Assembly: GCA_012934845.2 (NCBI GenBank)
Contig: WNNJ02002381.1
Span: 1-64,000 of the forward strand
Direction of reading: 5' to 3'
Length of the DNA stretch: 64,000 bases
DNA from: Pomphorhynchus laevis
Taxonomy: Eukaryota; Acanthocephala; Palaeacanthocephala; Echinorhynchida; Pomphorhynchidae
In this document: piece by piece, positions 1-10,031 of the stretch
Layout of the letters: every line of letters begins with the position of its first letter
How positions within the stretch are numbered: position 1 is the stretch's first letter
Program-made: the position numbers and the translations under genes
The notes under the pieces: generated by a model
The model's input: the letters and a program-made list of their open reading frames with translations, nothing else
What the model was told of the DNA's origin: nothing
The model's database searches: none

Positions 1-1239
1 CAAACGTTACAAGCGAGCGTACTTGTTGCAAAGGGAACGGGGGATTTACAAGCTGATACAGATTACAATGTTGACAGTAGCACATGCCAAATAGAAACAA
101 AATTGGGAAACCCGACAACTTCAATACTTTCAAATGATAAAAACATCGCAAATAGGAGTCCTAATTTACATTTCCACGAAAGTGCACATGCCCCAAATCA
201 AATGACATTGAGCATTGATGAGATCTACTATAATGTCTCCCACTGGGCACCGAATCTTTTTATCCTCCCTGTATGCTCAGCTAGTCATCGTTTTGTTGCT
301 ACCCTCGCATCGTTGTATTCAAAAGCAATTCACGAACGTGATCATGACATATCTTATCTAAAAAAGGCAGTCGTATTGTCCCAGCTTATCTTACAACGTA
401 TTCCGACCGCTAGGGTTTCCTCCATCCGAAAAGTCCTGGAGAGACGTCTGAAAAGCTGGTGTGACGAGGAATATGGAGTTCTGTACAAGGAGGCTCACTA
501 CTATCAGCGCCACCTAGCAAGCAGAAGAACACAAAATTGCAAAGATTGGATACGTCGCTACCAGCAACTTCTAACATCAGGAAAGGTGACAGCTTCCACT
601 TCTGTTTTAGAACAAAAAGCATTATCAGCCGTGTTACGCCCTGATGAAATCGTAAATGGAAGATCAGTTCTATCGAGACTTCAGGACCTTCATCCCTCAG
701 CGCAAATTCCGCCAAACGAAGTGTTGCTCACATCGATGCATCCAAACTCCAAAGAGCATCACGCCAGCCGCTTTTACGCCATTGACGAGAATAGTATCCT
801 TTCTGCGTGCGGGCGAACCAAAGGCGGTGCAGGTCCGTCAGGTCTTGATTCCACTGCCTGGCAACATATGCTAACCCATTTCGGAGTTCAATCTCAAATG
901 TTATCACAGTCGCTGGCAAGTTTCGCAATTTGGATTGCAACCGAGCCGATCCCGCCAAAAATCTTAGAAGCGTTTACGAGCTGCAGACTGATCGCATTGA
1001 AAAAGAGCAATGGTGGTATCCGTCCAATAGGCATTTCGGACACATCTCGACGAATAATCTCAAAGGCCATCCTCACCCTTGTAAGAGATGACATACAGGA
1101 TGTCGCAGGAAATGTTCAAACAGCTGCAGGTCAAAGATGTGGTGTTGAGCATGCCGTCCACAAGCTTCGATCTTTGTACAAAAAAAACCCGATTCGTGTC
1201 TCCTTTCAATCGATGCGACTAATGCGTTCAACAAAATAA
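1..1239 (+). CDS. LINE polyprotein, N-terminal part with start of RT (partial)
   Basis: The frame is open from base 1 with no start codon needed, so the true start lies upstream. The protein holds the region before the RT and the first RT blocks. GPSGLD at about 832-849 and the block reading KSNGGIRPIGISDTSRRI at about 1006-1059 are RT motifs of this LINE group. The frame leaves the RT homology at the A8 run (1180-1187) and then reads nonsense to the stop at 1239. The RT continues in the next frame from about 1188. A one-base slip in the A run is the simplest explanation. It could be a mutation or an assembly error in the homopolymer. Confidence 0.75.
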   Translation, partial: QTLQASVLVAKGTGDLQADTDYNVDSSTCQIETKLGNPTTSILSNDKNIANRSPNLHFHESAHAPNQMTLSIDEIYYNVSHWAPNLFILPVCSASHRFVATLASLYSKAIHERDHDISYLKKAVVLSQLILQRIPTARVSSIRKVLERRLKSWCDEEYGVLYKEAHYYQRHLASRRTQNCKDWIRRYQQLLTSGKVTASTSVLEQKALSAVLRPDEIVNGRSVLSRLQDLHPSAQIPPNEVLLTSMHPNSKEHHASRFYAIDENSILSACGRTKGGAGPSGLDSTAWQHMLTHFGVQSQMLSQSLASFAIWIATEPIPPKILEAFTSCRLIALKKSNGGIRPIGISDTSRRIISKAILTLVRDDIQDVAGNVQTAAGQRCGVEHAVHKLRSLYKKNPIRVSFQSMRLMRSTK

Positions 1240-2972
1240 ACAGACAAGCAGCTCTCCATAATCTCAAATTCATATGCCCGTCATTATCCTGTATATTGCA
1301 TAACTTATATCAAAATCCTTCAATGTTGGCTGTCGGAACCGATACTTTGCTATCTGAGGAGGGTTTTACTCAAGGCGACCCCTTCGCAATGCCATGTTTT
1401 TCTCTGGCTTCACTACCGCTAATAGACAAAATTCACCAACGCGTTCCTAACGTTCATCAGGTGTGGTATGCCGATGACGCTAATTTTGTCGGAGACCTAC
1501 CGAATATCAAGAAAGTGTGGGATGTTTTAATGAGGGAAGGTCCAAAGTATGGCTATATAGTGAATCCAAGCAAATCAAAACTGCTTTCACATCGAAGCCT
1601 CGAAATCGACCAACACCCTTCGCCCGATATAGAGATCAGTATATATGGAATATCAGTACTAGGCTCCGCTATTGGTACACCACAATATGAAGCAATGAAA
1701 GTCAGCCAATGCGTCGATGGTTGGGTCAGTCTTCTCGAAAGCTTGGCTGAAGTAGCAAATGTTGACCCTCATGTTGCATACATAGGCCTTACAAAAGCAA
1801 TCCAATCGAAGTGGACATACATAACAAGAACGATAGATTGCAACACCGATCAGTTGAAAATTGTTTCTGGTCTGTTAAGGGATAAACTCTTGCCAAAAAT
1901 GACAGGGTTGCCAACCGAAAATGGATGGGATACTATTTTGACATCTCCATTAAGTTTAGGCGGACTGGGAGTACATGACCCTGCAGTTACATCCTCACTA
2001 GATTATGATTTTTCGCTAGCAATCAGCCATACATACGAGTCTGGAATTACAGGACAAGCTTTACGAAACTCTCAATCGAAACTGGTTCAATGTTTGGCAA
2101 CGGGTCGCATAATTTCACTAAACTGTCGTTTGTCAGATACGATTCAAAAAATGGACACGACTGTGCGGACTGCAATAAAACATGCCCAGAGAAATGGTGC
2201 GTCATCATGGCTAAGTGCCCTTCCATTGAAAAGTGAGCACTTTCATCTGTCAGCGAAAGAGTTTACGGATGCCCTATCCGCACGCTATGGTCAAACCCCG
2301 CGGGATTTGATTGGTTCCATATGTCCATGTGGTGACTTAATGACCTTGAGCCATGGACTATCTTGTCGCAAAGGTGGTCTGCCATCAATAAGGCACGATG
2401 CGGTTCGCGACATAATTGTAAAGGAGTTAACGTCAGTTAGTCGTGACGTTGAGACTGAACCTAGACTGCAACCTGTCCCAGATACTTTGAATTTTGAAAA
2501 CAACGCGACCAGTCGTGACCTGGGTGCTCGACTGGACATATCATGTCGAGGATTGGGAAATGAGAGATTCGAGCGGACGTTTTTTGACGTCAATCTATTT
2601 AGCATTTTTGCTCAATCGACCGTTTCCAAATCTGTTGACTCCGCATTCGAATATAATTCGTCCAGCAAGAATTCAAAATATTGGGAAAGAATCGAGACTG
2701 TTGAAAAGGGCAAATTTATTCCACTCATTTTTTCATCATCCGGTGGCATGGGAAAGGAGGCGAATGGGTTATTCCAGAAAATTGCTGCAGTTAAGGCTCG
2801 CCGAGGAAATGAATCGTACGCGCACATCGTGTCACGCATTAAGCGCCGTGTCGCCTTTGGGATCTCCCGTTCAGCCAGCGCGTGTCTTCGAAGCGCAAGA
2901 ACAAAACCAGGATCCGTTAACAAAACCCGAAACAACGTTGTAGCCATCAGTGAGGCTGACGAGAGCAGCTAA
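1188..2972 (+). CDS. LINE polyprotein, RT palm/thumb, CCHC knuckle and restriction-like nuclease
   Basis: This frame carries the rest of the protein. It opens with SIDATNAFNKINRQAA (RT block with the first catalytic Asp), followed by TQGDPFAMPCFSLA at about 1366-1407 and the catalytic box WYADDANF at about 1464-1487. After a thumb region there is a knuckle C-x-C-x7-H-x3-C starting CPCGD at 2322. Then comes a block with RLDI at about 2530 and FFDV at about 2580, which could be the two acidic residues of a PD-(D/E)xK-like nuclease, as in R2-type LINEs. The nuclease call is inferred from layout and motif. The stop is at 2970-2972. Confidence 0.75.
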   Translation, partial: PDSCLLSIDATNAFNKINRQAALHNLKFICPSLSCILHNLYQNPSMLAVGTDTLLSEEGFTQGDPFAMPCFSLASLPLIDKIHQRVPNVHQVWYADDANFVGDLPNIKKVWDVLMREGPKYGYIVNPSKSKLLSHRSLEIDQHPSPDIEISIYGISVLGSAIGTPQYEAMKVSQCVDGWVSLLESLAEVANVDPHVAYIGLTKAIQSKWTYITRTIDCNTDQLKIVSGLLRDKLLPKMTGLPTENGWDTILTSPLSLGGLGVHDPAVTSSLDYDFSLAISHTYESGITGQALRNSQSKLVQCLATGRIISLNCRLSDTIQKMDTTVRTAIKHAQRNGASSWLSALPLKSEHFHLSAKEFTDALSARYGQTPRDLIGSICPCGDLMTLSHGLSCRKGGLPSIRHDAVRDIIVKELTSVSRDVETEPRLQPVPDTLNFENNATSRDLGARLDISCRGLGNERFERTFFDVNLFSIFAQSTVSKSVDSAFEYNSSSKNSKYWERIETVEKGKFIPLIFSSSGGMGKEANGLFQKIAAVKARRGNESYAHIVSRIKRRVAFGISRSASACLRSARTKPGSVNKTRNNVVAISEADESS

Positions 2973-3120
2973 TTATCGATCTAACTTTATTTGTTTTAGT
3001 TTTATAAATAAATTTTTCTCTTTAAAAAAATAGACAACAAAGTGAGCAGCAAGGCTCATTACAAGTTGCGTCACAATCAGAAAAAGTAAATGTAGAAAAT
3101 GAAAATGTAGAGTGTACTTT

Positions 3121-5105
3121 CTATTGTTCATATGTTCTCTGACTCGATCTTCGTCTTCAAGAAGGGATCTTCCTCCAGATTTCGTTTAAAAGAAGCCAGA
3201 TTCGAGGATGCTACTGTTGTGTCAGCAAGGTGGTTCCAAGTATTAACGATTCGTTGGAAGTATAGGGATGTTCGTTTGTAGCGTAATCGTTGTGTTTTTA
3301 GCATGAACTGATGACCACGAAGTGAGGTTATATCGCGCGTATGCATTAGCGATCTGAGTGGATGGCGATTGTCGTGTAAAATCTGCCAGGCTAGGCACAG
3401 GTCCGCCTTGTCGCGTAGATACTGAAGCGATCTCATTCCCAAACTCGAGAGCCGATCTTGATATTCCATATGTCTAACCGCTTTTACCATTTTAGTTGCT
3501 GATCGGAATACAGACTCTAGATTATAACGTTCTCGTAAGGTGATTGGGTAACAAGCTGACGAAGCATATAGGAGGATGCTCAAAATAAGTGCTTGTGAGA
3601 TTGTTTTAAAGCATGAGATGTCAATATGAACAAGAGCTCGGCGAATCAGGCCGATGACTCTTCTCACTTTGGAACATGTAGTGTCAGTATGTAAACGTGT
3701 CGATAAGTTAGAACATACATAAACACCTAAATCCCTGTATGAGTTCGTCCTAAGAATAACACTGTTGTTTATATGATAAATATGAGCTGACTCGGCCGGA
3801 CGTCTTGATATACAAATGTAGGCACACTTTTTCAAATTGAATTTTAACCCGTTCAAAATCGACCAGTCATTTATGGTGTTAATATCATACTGCAAGATGT
3901 CAACATCTGAGTCCAAGAATATGGGGCGCCAAATTTTTAAATCATCAGCATAAAGAACACACTCAGATCTAAGTTTAGGAATGAGGTCGTTAATGTATAT
4001 GCTGAAAAGAACTGGACCGAGTATAGTTCCCTGAGGTACTCCAAGATTTGTAGGGAAGCGATCAGATAATTCGTCGTTTACCTTTACGAAGCAATGACGG
4101 TCAGACAGAAATTCAATAATCCAGCGAACTAAACACTCATCAAGGTTGATATTACGCAGTTTTTGAATTAAATTAGCATGAAGGACTGTATCAAATGCCT
4201 TAGAGAAGTCGAAGAAGATGGCGTCAACCGGAATACCAGAATCATAATATCTGGTCCAGCTATCGTGTGATAACAACAAATTCGTTAGCGTTGAATGATT
4301 TTTTCGAAAACCATGTTGTTCAGGGGCTAGAATATGGTTCGTTTCTAGGTGAGTGGTGACTTTTCGCAGAAGTAAGCGTTCCAGTACGCGACAGCAAACA
4401 CATGTGAGGCTAATCAGTCTGTGGTTACAGATGTCAGAACGAGACCCCTGTTTTAATATTGGGCAGATAATAGAGCGCTTCCAGTCTGAGGGAATCTTTC
4501 CTAGCACAAGTGTTGCACAGAAGATATTATATAGAGGTAGGTATATGATGTCAGCTAGGTTGCGAAGATATGCTGACGGCAATAGATCCGGACCAGCACT
4601 TAATGTGCATTTCAGACGGGACAACTCGCTGTACACTAAGTCAGGTCTAATGAAGTTATCAAGGTCAGAAGTAGTATTAGCTACCAAACAATACAAACTG
4701 TCAGTTATTTGCGGTGGAGCATTCAGTGACGAATTCAGCGATGTTAAGTGTGTGCCGAATACATTCGCAATTTCCTTTGAGTCCAATACCAAATAACCTT
4801 GGCTATCGATAATAGAGGAGAACGTGTTAGCTATACGTTTTCTTGATGAAATGTATTTGAAGAGTGAGCCAGGATCACGACGACATCGTTGGGATAAATT
4901 CTTTTCAAAGATTACTCTCGTACGTCTCTTCAAGGATGTTACCCTGTTTCAATACTGTCGGTATTGCTCAAAACTAGAGTTACCTGCTTTATAATTACAA
5001 TATGCCTTGCGTCGTCGAGCCAGTGCTTGTTTGAGTTCTCGATTAAACCAACGAGGAGATAAGCCGACGTCAGTTTGACGTACAATTGGAGCGTAGCGGG
5101 TAAGT
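3121..5105 (-). mobile_element. CR1/Jockey-type LINE, 5'-truncated
   Basis: A minus-strand LINE whose RT is open for 601 codons. Coding similarity continues upstream (higher coordinates) to about 5100: reading across one TGA codon near 4950, where the context suggests an original Trp, gives a typical endonuclease-RT linker (PRWFNRELKQALARRRKAY). The endonuclease itself is missing, so the copy is 5'-truncated near 5105, where a palindromic AATACAAG-type repeat begins. The 3' end is close to 3121, about 90 bp from the A-tail of the preceding LINE. Confidence 0.75.
3128..4933 (-). CDS. LINE reverse transcriptase (CR1/Jockey type), 5'-truncated
   Basis: 601 open codons. RT motifs appear in order: NHRLISLTCVCCRVLERLL, the palm block FFDFSKAFDTVLHANL, GVPQGTILGPVLFSIYIND and the catalytic box LYADDLKIW. 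A C-terminal domain follows, with the YRDLGVYV block and a region ending near WNHLAD. The only break seen is the TGA just upstream of the open part. There is no ATG at the upstream boundary (it begins at a TTG codon), so the boundary is an artefact of the stop and not a real start. Long intact RT suggests fairly recent insertion. Confidence 0.75.
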   Translation of the reverse strand: MKRRTRVIFEKNLSQRCRRDPGSLFKYISSRKRIANTFSSIIDSQGYLVLDSKEIANVFGTHLTSLNSSLNAPPQITDSLYCLVANTTSDLDNFIRPDLVYSELSRLKCTLSAGPDLLPSAYLRNLADIIYLPLYNIFCATLVLGKIPSDWKRSIICPILKQGSRSDICNHRLISLTCVCCRVLERLLLRKVTTHLETNHILAPEQHGFRKNHSTLTNLLLSHDSWTRYYDSGIPVDAIFFDFSKAFDTVLHANLIQKLRNINLDECLVRWIIEFLSDRHCFVKVNDELSDRFPTNLGVPQGTILGPVLFSIYINDLIPKLRSECVLYADDLKIWRPIFLDSDVDILQYDINTINDWSILNGLKFNLKKCAYICISRRPAESAHIYHINNSVILRTNSYRDLGVYVCSNLSTRLHTDTTCSKVRRVIGLIRRALVHIDISCFKTISQALILSILLYASSACYPITLRERYNLESVFRSATKMVKAVRHMEYQDRLSSLGMRSLQYLRDKADLCLAWQILHDNRHPLRSLMHTRDITSLRGHQFMLKTQRLRYKRTSLYFQRIVNTWNHLADTTVASSNLASFKRNLEEDPFLKTKIESENI

Positions 5106-5205
5106 ATTGAATACAAGGATTGTATTCCTATACAATCCTTGTATTGAAAAGTAATACAATACTTGTATTGAAATACAATACTTGTATTTCAATACAAGTA
5201 TTGAA
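5106..5205. repeat. Palindromic AATACAAG-type repeat
   Basis: Short units of the form ATACAAGTATTG and their reverse complements alternate across about 100 bp, giving several overlapping hairpins. It lies directly against the truncated 5' end of the LINE at 3121-5105. Confidence 0.6.
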
Positions 5206-5231
5206 ATATGTTGATGATTTCGTGATGAACC

Positions 5232-5259
5232 TTTTGCTAACTTCTGTTACCGTCTTCAG
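5232..5259 (-). ncRNA. Degenerate hammerhead ribozyme motif
   Basis: The reverse complement contains CTGAAGA, then an imperfect stem GGTAAC/GTTAGC with an AGAA loop, then AAAA where GAAA is expected. It is clearly related to the better preserved motif at 53056-53083. Two core or stem positions are altered, so it is probably inactive. Confidence 0.4.
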
Positions 5260-5279
5260 AGAATTTTCTGATCCAGCTA

Positions 5280-6234
5280 CAATAATTATTTATTACTATA
5301 ATAATTAATATTAATATTAATGAATATTAATTAGTAATTAATATTAATTAATAATAAATTAATATAAATAAGTTTATTAATTTACTTGGAAAAATGCTGA
5401 AGTAGTCTTGATATCATTCGAAAAGAATAATCCAGAGAGTGATCAGCGACCTACGCTCGGGGAGATTCCTGCTACAGATGATCAACGCAGCCATTTAGAG
5501 GGGTAACGGGACGTGCATCAGGAAGACGATGGCCGGCAGATCCCCAGAAGAATATAATTTATGACTATATTTTCTTGTAGCAATTTGATTACCATAAACA
5601 CTGCTAATAATAAAATGTAAAAAATTAATTAATATTAATTAGTAATTACTGTAATCTTAACAACTCAATTTTTATTTTTTATAAAAATCAAAAATTAAAT
5701 AATTTAATAATAAAATTTAATAACTAATTTATTAGAGCATATTGATACATAAAAACACATATAAGCTAATATTATAACAAACGAATACTTTTTTTCTTGC
5801 AAACAGCTTATAAGTAAATATACCCCTCCTAATTGTACCAGCAAGTTCAACACCAACATTAACAGGTTGTGGCTGAGATGGTGATAATGCATCAACTTTG
5901 ACAGGGCGAAATAAGTATTCATTGTTTTTACAACTTGATTGAGCAGTTAAATATCGATTAATGTTCAAAGAACAAAAATGCAGTAAACGCTTTACATTCA
6001 TTCTTTCATCGTAAAAATATCTAAAGATTTTGAAAAAACATTTTTATGTAAAAATAAATAATACATGTACAACAGGTAATGATCAAAACTCATATCCCGA
6101 TTAAATTATTAACAGTTAAATAAATTTTTTATGTGTATTAGCTTTTAACAAAATTAATAACACTTTAATTTTCAAAAAAATGATTAAATATTTTAGTAAG
6201 TACAGATATAACTGACATATAATAGTAAATTTTG
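5280..6234. other. AT-rich spacer, no gene seen
   Basis: Mostly AATTAATATTAAT-type low-complexity sequence. A GC-richer island at about 5430-5560 has a short open stretch containing ESDQRPTLGEIPATDD, which I do not recognise. Confidence 0.5.
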
Positions 6235-6655
6235 CGAGATTACACAAGGTGATTTCGCAGTAGAAACCAGCAAGGGTATTATTTCTTCATTACTTTCAAA
6301 TCCATATACCATGACTCACAACATGCCAGATTTTAGAAGGATATATTATAATTGTTTCATCCGCTGCTGCTGCGCAATACACCCGGACTCGCGAGAAGGC
6401 TGTGTACCGTAGTAGTTTTATTTTGAACATTATTTGTACTTTCAGATTCGAACCTAGATTCTTTCGATTGGTGTTCATACGCCTTTCTGACTAGGCTAAC
6501 CATCCAGTACAGCTAGAAATTCTTCAGTATATGAAAATTTCTGAAACCGCATTTTCCGAGTGATCCTTTTATGGATCTTTGTTTATTTTTGTGAATTTTG
6601 CTCGATCACAAAAAATGATTTCGCAGCAGAAACCAGCTACGGTATCATTCCTTCA
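6235..6655 (+). repeat. Short dispersed repeat, two copies (6235-6330 and 6588-6655)
   Basis: Both stretches share GATTTCGCAG followed by AGAAACCAGC and a TTCCTTCATT-like end. A third copy is at 17174-17290. In two of the three places the repeat adjoins a family B LINE, so it may be an insertion hot spot or part of an element end. Confidence 0.5.
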
Positions 6656-8440
6656 TTTTGTTTTTTAGTCTCTCCCACTCCGACGAAACTCAAGGTACTA
6701 GCGAAACTGCTTAACCTCCCTAATCTATCTGTTTCCGCCAGACAGGCTCTCTCGAATGAATACTGGAGCACTAGATATAGGTTCCAGCTGAGTAGGGATA
6801 GGACGAGTATTGCTCGTCTTAATCCTTCTCAGTCTTCCTTTTGGAAAATTTTCAAGAAGGAGAAGTTTGTTTGCTGGACGGATAGAGCATTGGTTGGATA
6901 GGGAATGTAGGCCTTGATAAAGTTTTGGAGGAGTCACTAGCCCTACACTACTATGGAGCCACTCAATCACCTCAACCAATCCTGCCTTGGTGTAAATTCA
7001 GAAGTAAAGATCTATCTGTTACAGATATCGTTAACTCCTGGGGTCCACTCCCGGGCACCTCTAAATCCGTCGCTCCACTCTCTTCTCGGGTCTGACAGCT
7101 TTTGACAGCATATCAGAAAAGAGAGGTGGCCGTTACAATGCTTTAAGCCTCCCCATCCGATGTAGCAGGCATCAATATTAGTAAGCGTGTTTTTATTCCT
7201 AAGAAAAAATCCTGCTCATGCCCTAAAGATTTGCGACCCATTTCGATTCAAAATGCCCTCGTGTCGATTTACGAAAAAGCGCTTGCGCGTAAAATCCGCG
7301 ACCATTTAAGTAGGCGTAATTTGACCCTCCTGGTTTTCATGGGTTCGTCAAAGGTCGCTCGGTCCATTCAGCAGTTGGTGAGGTGGAGCAGTTTTGTCGG
7401 GACAATAGCCATCGTATAGTTGTGGCTGTTTTCCTCGACTTTTCTGCTGCATTTGACTGCATCTCCATTCTTTTTGTGATCTATTCTCTTAGGTCCCTCG
7501 GGTTGCCTGCGAGAATTGTGAACAGAGTGGAGATCCTGCTGTATACTAAGCGATTTTACTATGAAGACGACCCTGATGCGCGTCAGTTCTACCATATTAC
7601 GGGTGTGCCTCAAGGTTCACCTCTTTCTCCTATCTTATATCTTGCTACCTCCATTAATCTATTCAAAATATTTAAACGCGAACAACGTCTTGTGGTGTAT
7701 GCTGATTACACCACAGCCCTGCTCTCTGAACACAGGTGCGAAGACGTAGTTTCTGACATCAACCGCTTCTTTTTAAGATTAAAAGACCAGTTACCGGTAT
7801 CCAATCTTATTTTAAACTCCGCCAAATCGCAGGCGGTTGTCTTTCATGGCACCCCTGCAACTAAGAAAAAAACTTAAGAGATTAGCACTCTCCGCGCTCT
7901 CCTCCATATTTGCCTCTGAGCCACTTCCTACCTTTACAAGTTGAGTAAAATACCTGGGGTTCACCGTTACGGTGAACTGGTCAGCGAAAGCTGACCTGGA
8001 TAGACTCAAACGTATCCTGAAGAAAGCTAGGTGGGTCCTGAAACGGGCTCAGCATCTGTCATTGAAAGGGAAAACCCAGGTGCGCCTTTGGGGTACCTGG
8101 GCTATCTCGGGATTAGTCTTCTTTTCGAGAGGACCTCTTCCTGAGTAAAGCCTAAGGTTTCTTAAGCTCCTCGTCTCTCGTTTACCCAGCATAGTCCGCG
8201 CCGATTGGATTTTTCGGGGAGGGGTAAAAGACCCCGGGTGGTTCGGTCGGAAGACGGCGTGTTGGATCGGTTGGGGGGGGCTCAGTTCCCTCTGGATTTG
8301 AGGCCGTAAAAATGGGAATAAGAAGACCAGTGCAAATTGCAGTCGTTGGAAGATTTAATCGTACTTACTATTTTGTTAATTATGTTATCTAGTTTTTTGA
8401 TCGGTTATATCTTTTTAATAAAGCCCTTATTTATTTTTAG
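6655..8440 (+). mobile_element. LINE family B, copy 1, 5'-truncated and broken
   Basis: Plus-strand LINE relic. Recognisable pieces run in order: a pre-RT segment with KLKVLAKLLNLPNLSVSARQ (6680-6900), an RT N-terminal block with PKDLRPISIQNALVSIYEKA (7220-7300), the RT core (7383-7877) and a C-terminal part ending near WGTWAISGLVFF (8090-8130). The 3' untranslated part runs to about 8440. Four other copies lie at 11815-13915, 17450-20750, 20851-21810 and 42240-43910. At least four frame changes or stops are visible. The order of motifs suggests a member of the broad I/R1/Jockey assemblage. Confidence 0.75.
7383..7877 (+). pseudogene. LINE family B RT core fragment
   Basis: Contains VVAVFLDFSAAFDCIS (first catalytic Asp block), GVPQGSPLSPILYLA and the catalytic box, here VVYADYTTALLS. 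The second Asp of YADD is Tyr in this copy, which would abolish polymerase activity. The other copies in the window keep ADDT. It continues into the next frame near the lysine-rich end at about 7870. Confidence 0.7.
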
Positions 8441-8901
8441 TCTCAAAACGAAAAACCGACTTTTTTGTTGTAAACTTTTAAGAGAACAGTGATAGCATAT
8501 TTATCTGCGGAAAATAAACTCTAGCAATAGTCAAGTGCTTGAACTATCGGCATCATTATTTACAAAAGAAAAATTTTACTTGATTACGGATCGAGCAAAT
8601 CTTTCGTATTTAATTATAGGTACAAAAGTTCTGATCATGAAATGAGAAAATGACAAGATGACGCACAGAACTATGAAAATATGAAATATTGTATCGATCA
8701 CAAAAAATACTGTCACCGATTCGCTTTCTCGAAAGTATTGTGTTTCAATTTTAGATGGAGGAAACTCGCAATTTGAATTTATTTATTAGTCTCTATGTCA
8801 CATTGAATTATGCGCTTTTATGGATATGTACGCATTCGTATCTTTAATAGTTTTTATTAGTTTATTAGTTTTTATTATCTTTAATAGTTTTATCTTTAAA
8901 A
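8441..8901. other. AT-rich spacer, no gene seen
   Basis: Follows the 3' end of a family B LINE. Only a short TTTATTAG repeat cluster near 8840-8895 stands out. Confidence 0.4.
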
Positions 8902-9225
8902 ATGCCTTCATCCAGTCTGATACATGATGGTCAAGAACAACATCTAAAGTCGATACAGACTTATCAGAAAAATTATAATGGCATTGGAGCTAGGCTGAAC
9001 ATAGCCGCACCGTGCAGACGGCACTCTTGCGAACGCATTCGATCTCCGGCGAGCTTTGGCTTCCCTACTTCAATTGGACGTCCGGATTTGACGAGTGGGC
9101 TGGTCTATTTCAAAGATTCATTCGATGGCGATGGTCCGCTGAAAGAATGGGTTATCCCTTCAAAGCCGGACAAGCCACAAGGCAAATTTGTAGTTGCCAC
9201 AAGGAAGTACTCCCATGATCTTTAG
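8902..9225 (+). CDS. Unrecognised open reading frame, 107 codons
   Basis: Begins with ATG at 8902 and ends at the stop near 9225. The stretch 9000-9215 is GC-richer than its surroundings and is open in a second frame too, which reads WLPYFNWTSGFDEWAGLF. This is how a decayed coding fragment often looks. I recognise no domain in either frame. It could be a relic of a mobile element or an exon of an unknown gene. Confidence 0.25.
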   Translation: MPSSSLIHDGQEQHLKSIQTYQKNYNGIGARLNIAAPCRRHSCERIRSPASFGFPTSIGRPDLTSGLVYFKDSFDGDGPLKEWVIPSKPDKPQGKFVVATRKYSHDL

Positions 9226-9837
9226 ATTATACAATTTTTGTTTTCATATATTGTAAAAAATACTATTTATTTTTAATAATTGTTTTCGTCGATTATGTAG
9301 ATATTTTTCTCGAAACAAAGGACGTCTTAACGAGATTAAAGAAACTCTTGCTATGCTATTGGTGAGGATCAAGTCTCTCAGTGCTGATCGTTTGAGTCCA
9401 CCCCATTTTACTAAGACAGCTTGAATGGTTTTCTCCTTTCTATTACGAAGATTATTATCTTTTCCAAAAGCTGGATTACTATACATATAATATTAAAAAT
9501 TTGATATTTTATATATGGTAATGCATCGATATATTATGCATCGATAATAAACCTAGGGGTATAAGGTGTTCTTATTGATTAACGTTACTTACAAACACTT
9601 TAGATATTTGTACATTGAAAATTGTATCATGAGTACTAATAAATAAATTAGTCATAAGATTAATTCGTCTTGGGAAAAGTCACAAGATAAATCACGATTA
9701 CTTAAAGTAGTATTGAATCCTGCAGAAAATACAAGAGCAGTTTTAGCTAGGAATTATTGCTTGAAAGGTAAGACGACGAAATTTTTAGAGATCGCTAGGT
9801 TTAAGAAAGATTATTGATTTGTAATTAAAAAAAATAT
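9226..9837. other. AT-rich spacer, no gene identified
   Basis: A minus-strand open stretch at 9244-9486 (80 codons, containing VLVKWGGLKRSALRDLIL) could be a fragment of something but matches nothing I know. The rest is low complexity. Confidence 0.35.
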
Positions 9838-10031
9838 TTTAACGTGGCAAATGCGTGCCAGCGCACGCTTACATGACCATAACAAAACAAAAATGTAAAT
9901 CATGTGTCGAGGTGTGAACGGAGGAGGTGTTTGAATGTGATAAATGAGGGGGCGCGACGGACTTTGAGAGGGAGTTGATTCCAGGCGAGTGAGGCGGCGA
10001 CGAGGAAGGATCGGAGACCGTAGTTGTTGGA
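9838..10031 (-). mobile_element. LINE family K, 3'-end fragment
   Basis: About 190 bp nearly identical to the 3' end of the long family K element at 28584-32931, in the same orientation. It shares the TTTTAACGTGGCAAATGCGT tail block and the segment ending near GACCGTAGTTGTTGGA. It is severely 5'-truncated, as is usual for LINE insertions. Confidence 0.8.

Larger units (their letters stand above)
1..3030 (+). mobile_element. LINE with RT, Cys-His knuckle and restriction-like nuclease; 5' end outside window
   Basis: A plus-strand non-LTR retrotransposon occupies the left edge. Coding sequence is open from base 1, so the 5' end lies outside the window. The 3' end is well defined: the stop at 2970-2972 is followed by an AATAAA signal at 3007-3012 and an A7 run ending at 3030. 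The protein has an RT palm and then a C-terminal knuckle and nuclease-like block, the layout of site-specific LINEs that use a restriction-like endonuclease instead of an APE endonuclease. I recognise the protein type from invertebrate genomes but cannot assign a named clade. There is one visible break, a shift in the A8 run at 1180-1187. The copy is otherwise open, so it is probably young. Confidence 0.8.

Noticed and set aside
3031-3127. Open stretch of 33 codons (contains SLQVASQSEKVNVENENVEC) between two LINEs
   Set aside because: It could be the N-terminus of another LINE copy with the start of a zinc finger, but it is too short and has no verifiable motif.
8902-9225. Idea that this is a capsid-type relic of a retroelement
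   Set aside because: No motif supports it in any frame. Kept only as an unrecognised open frame.
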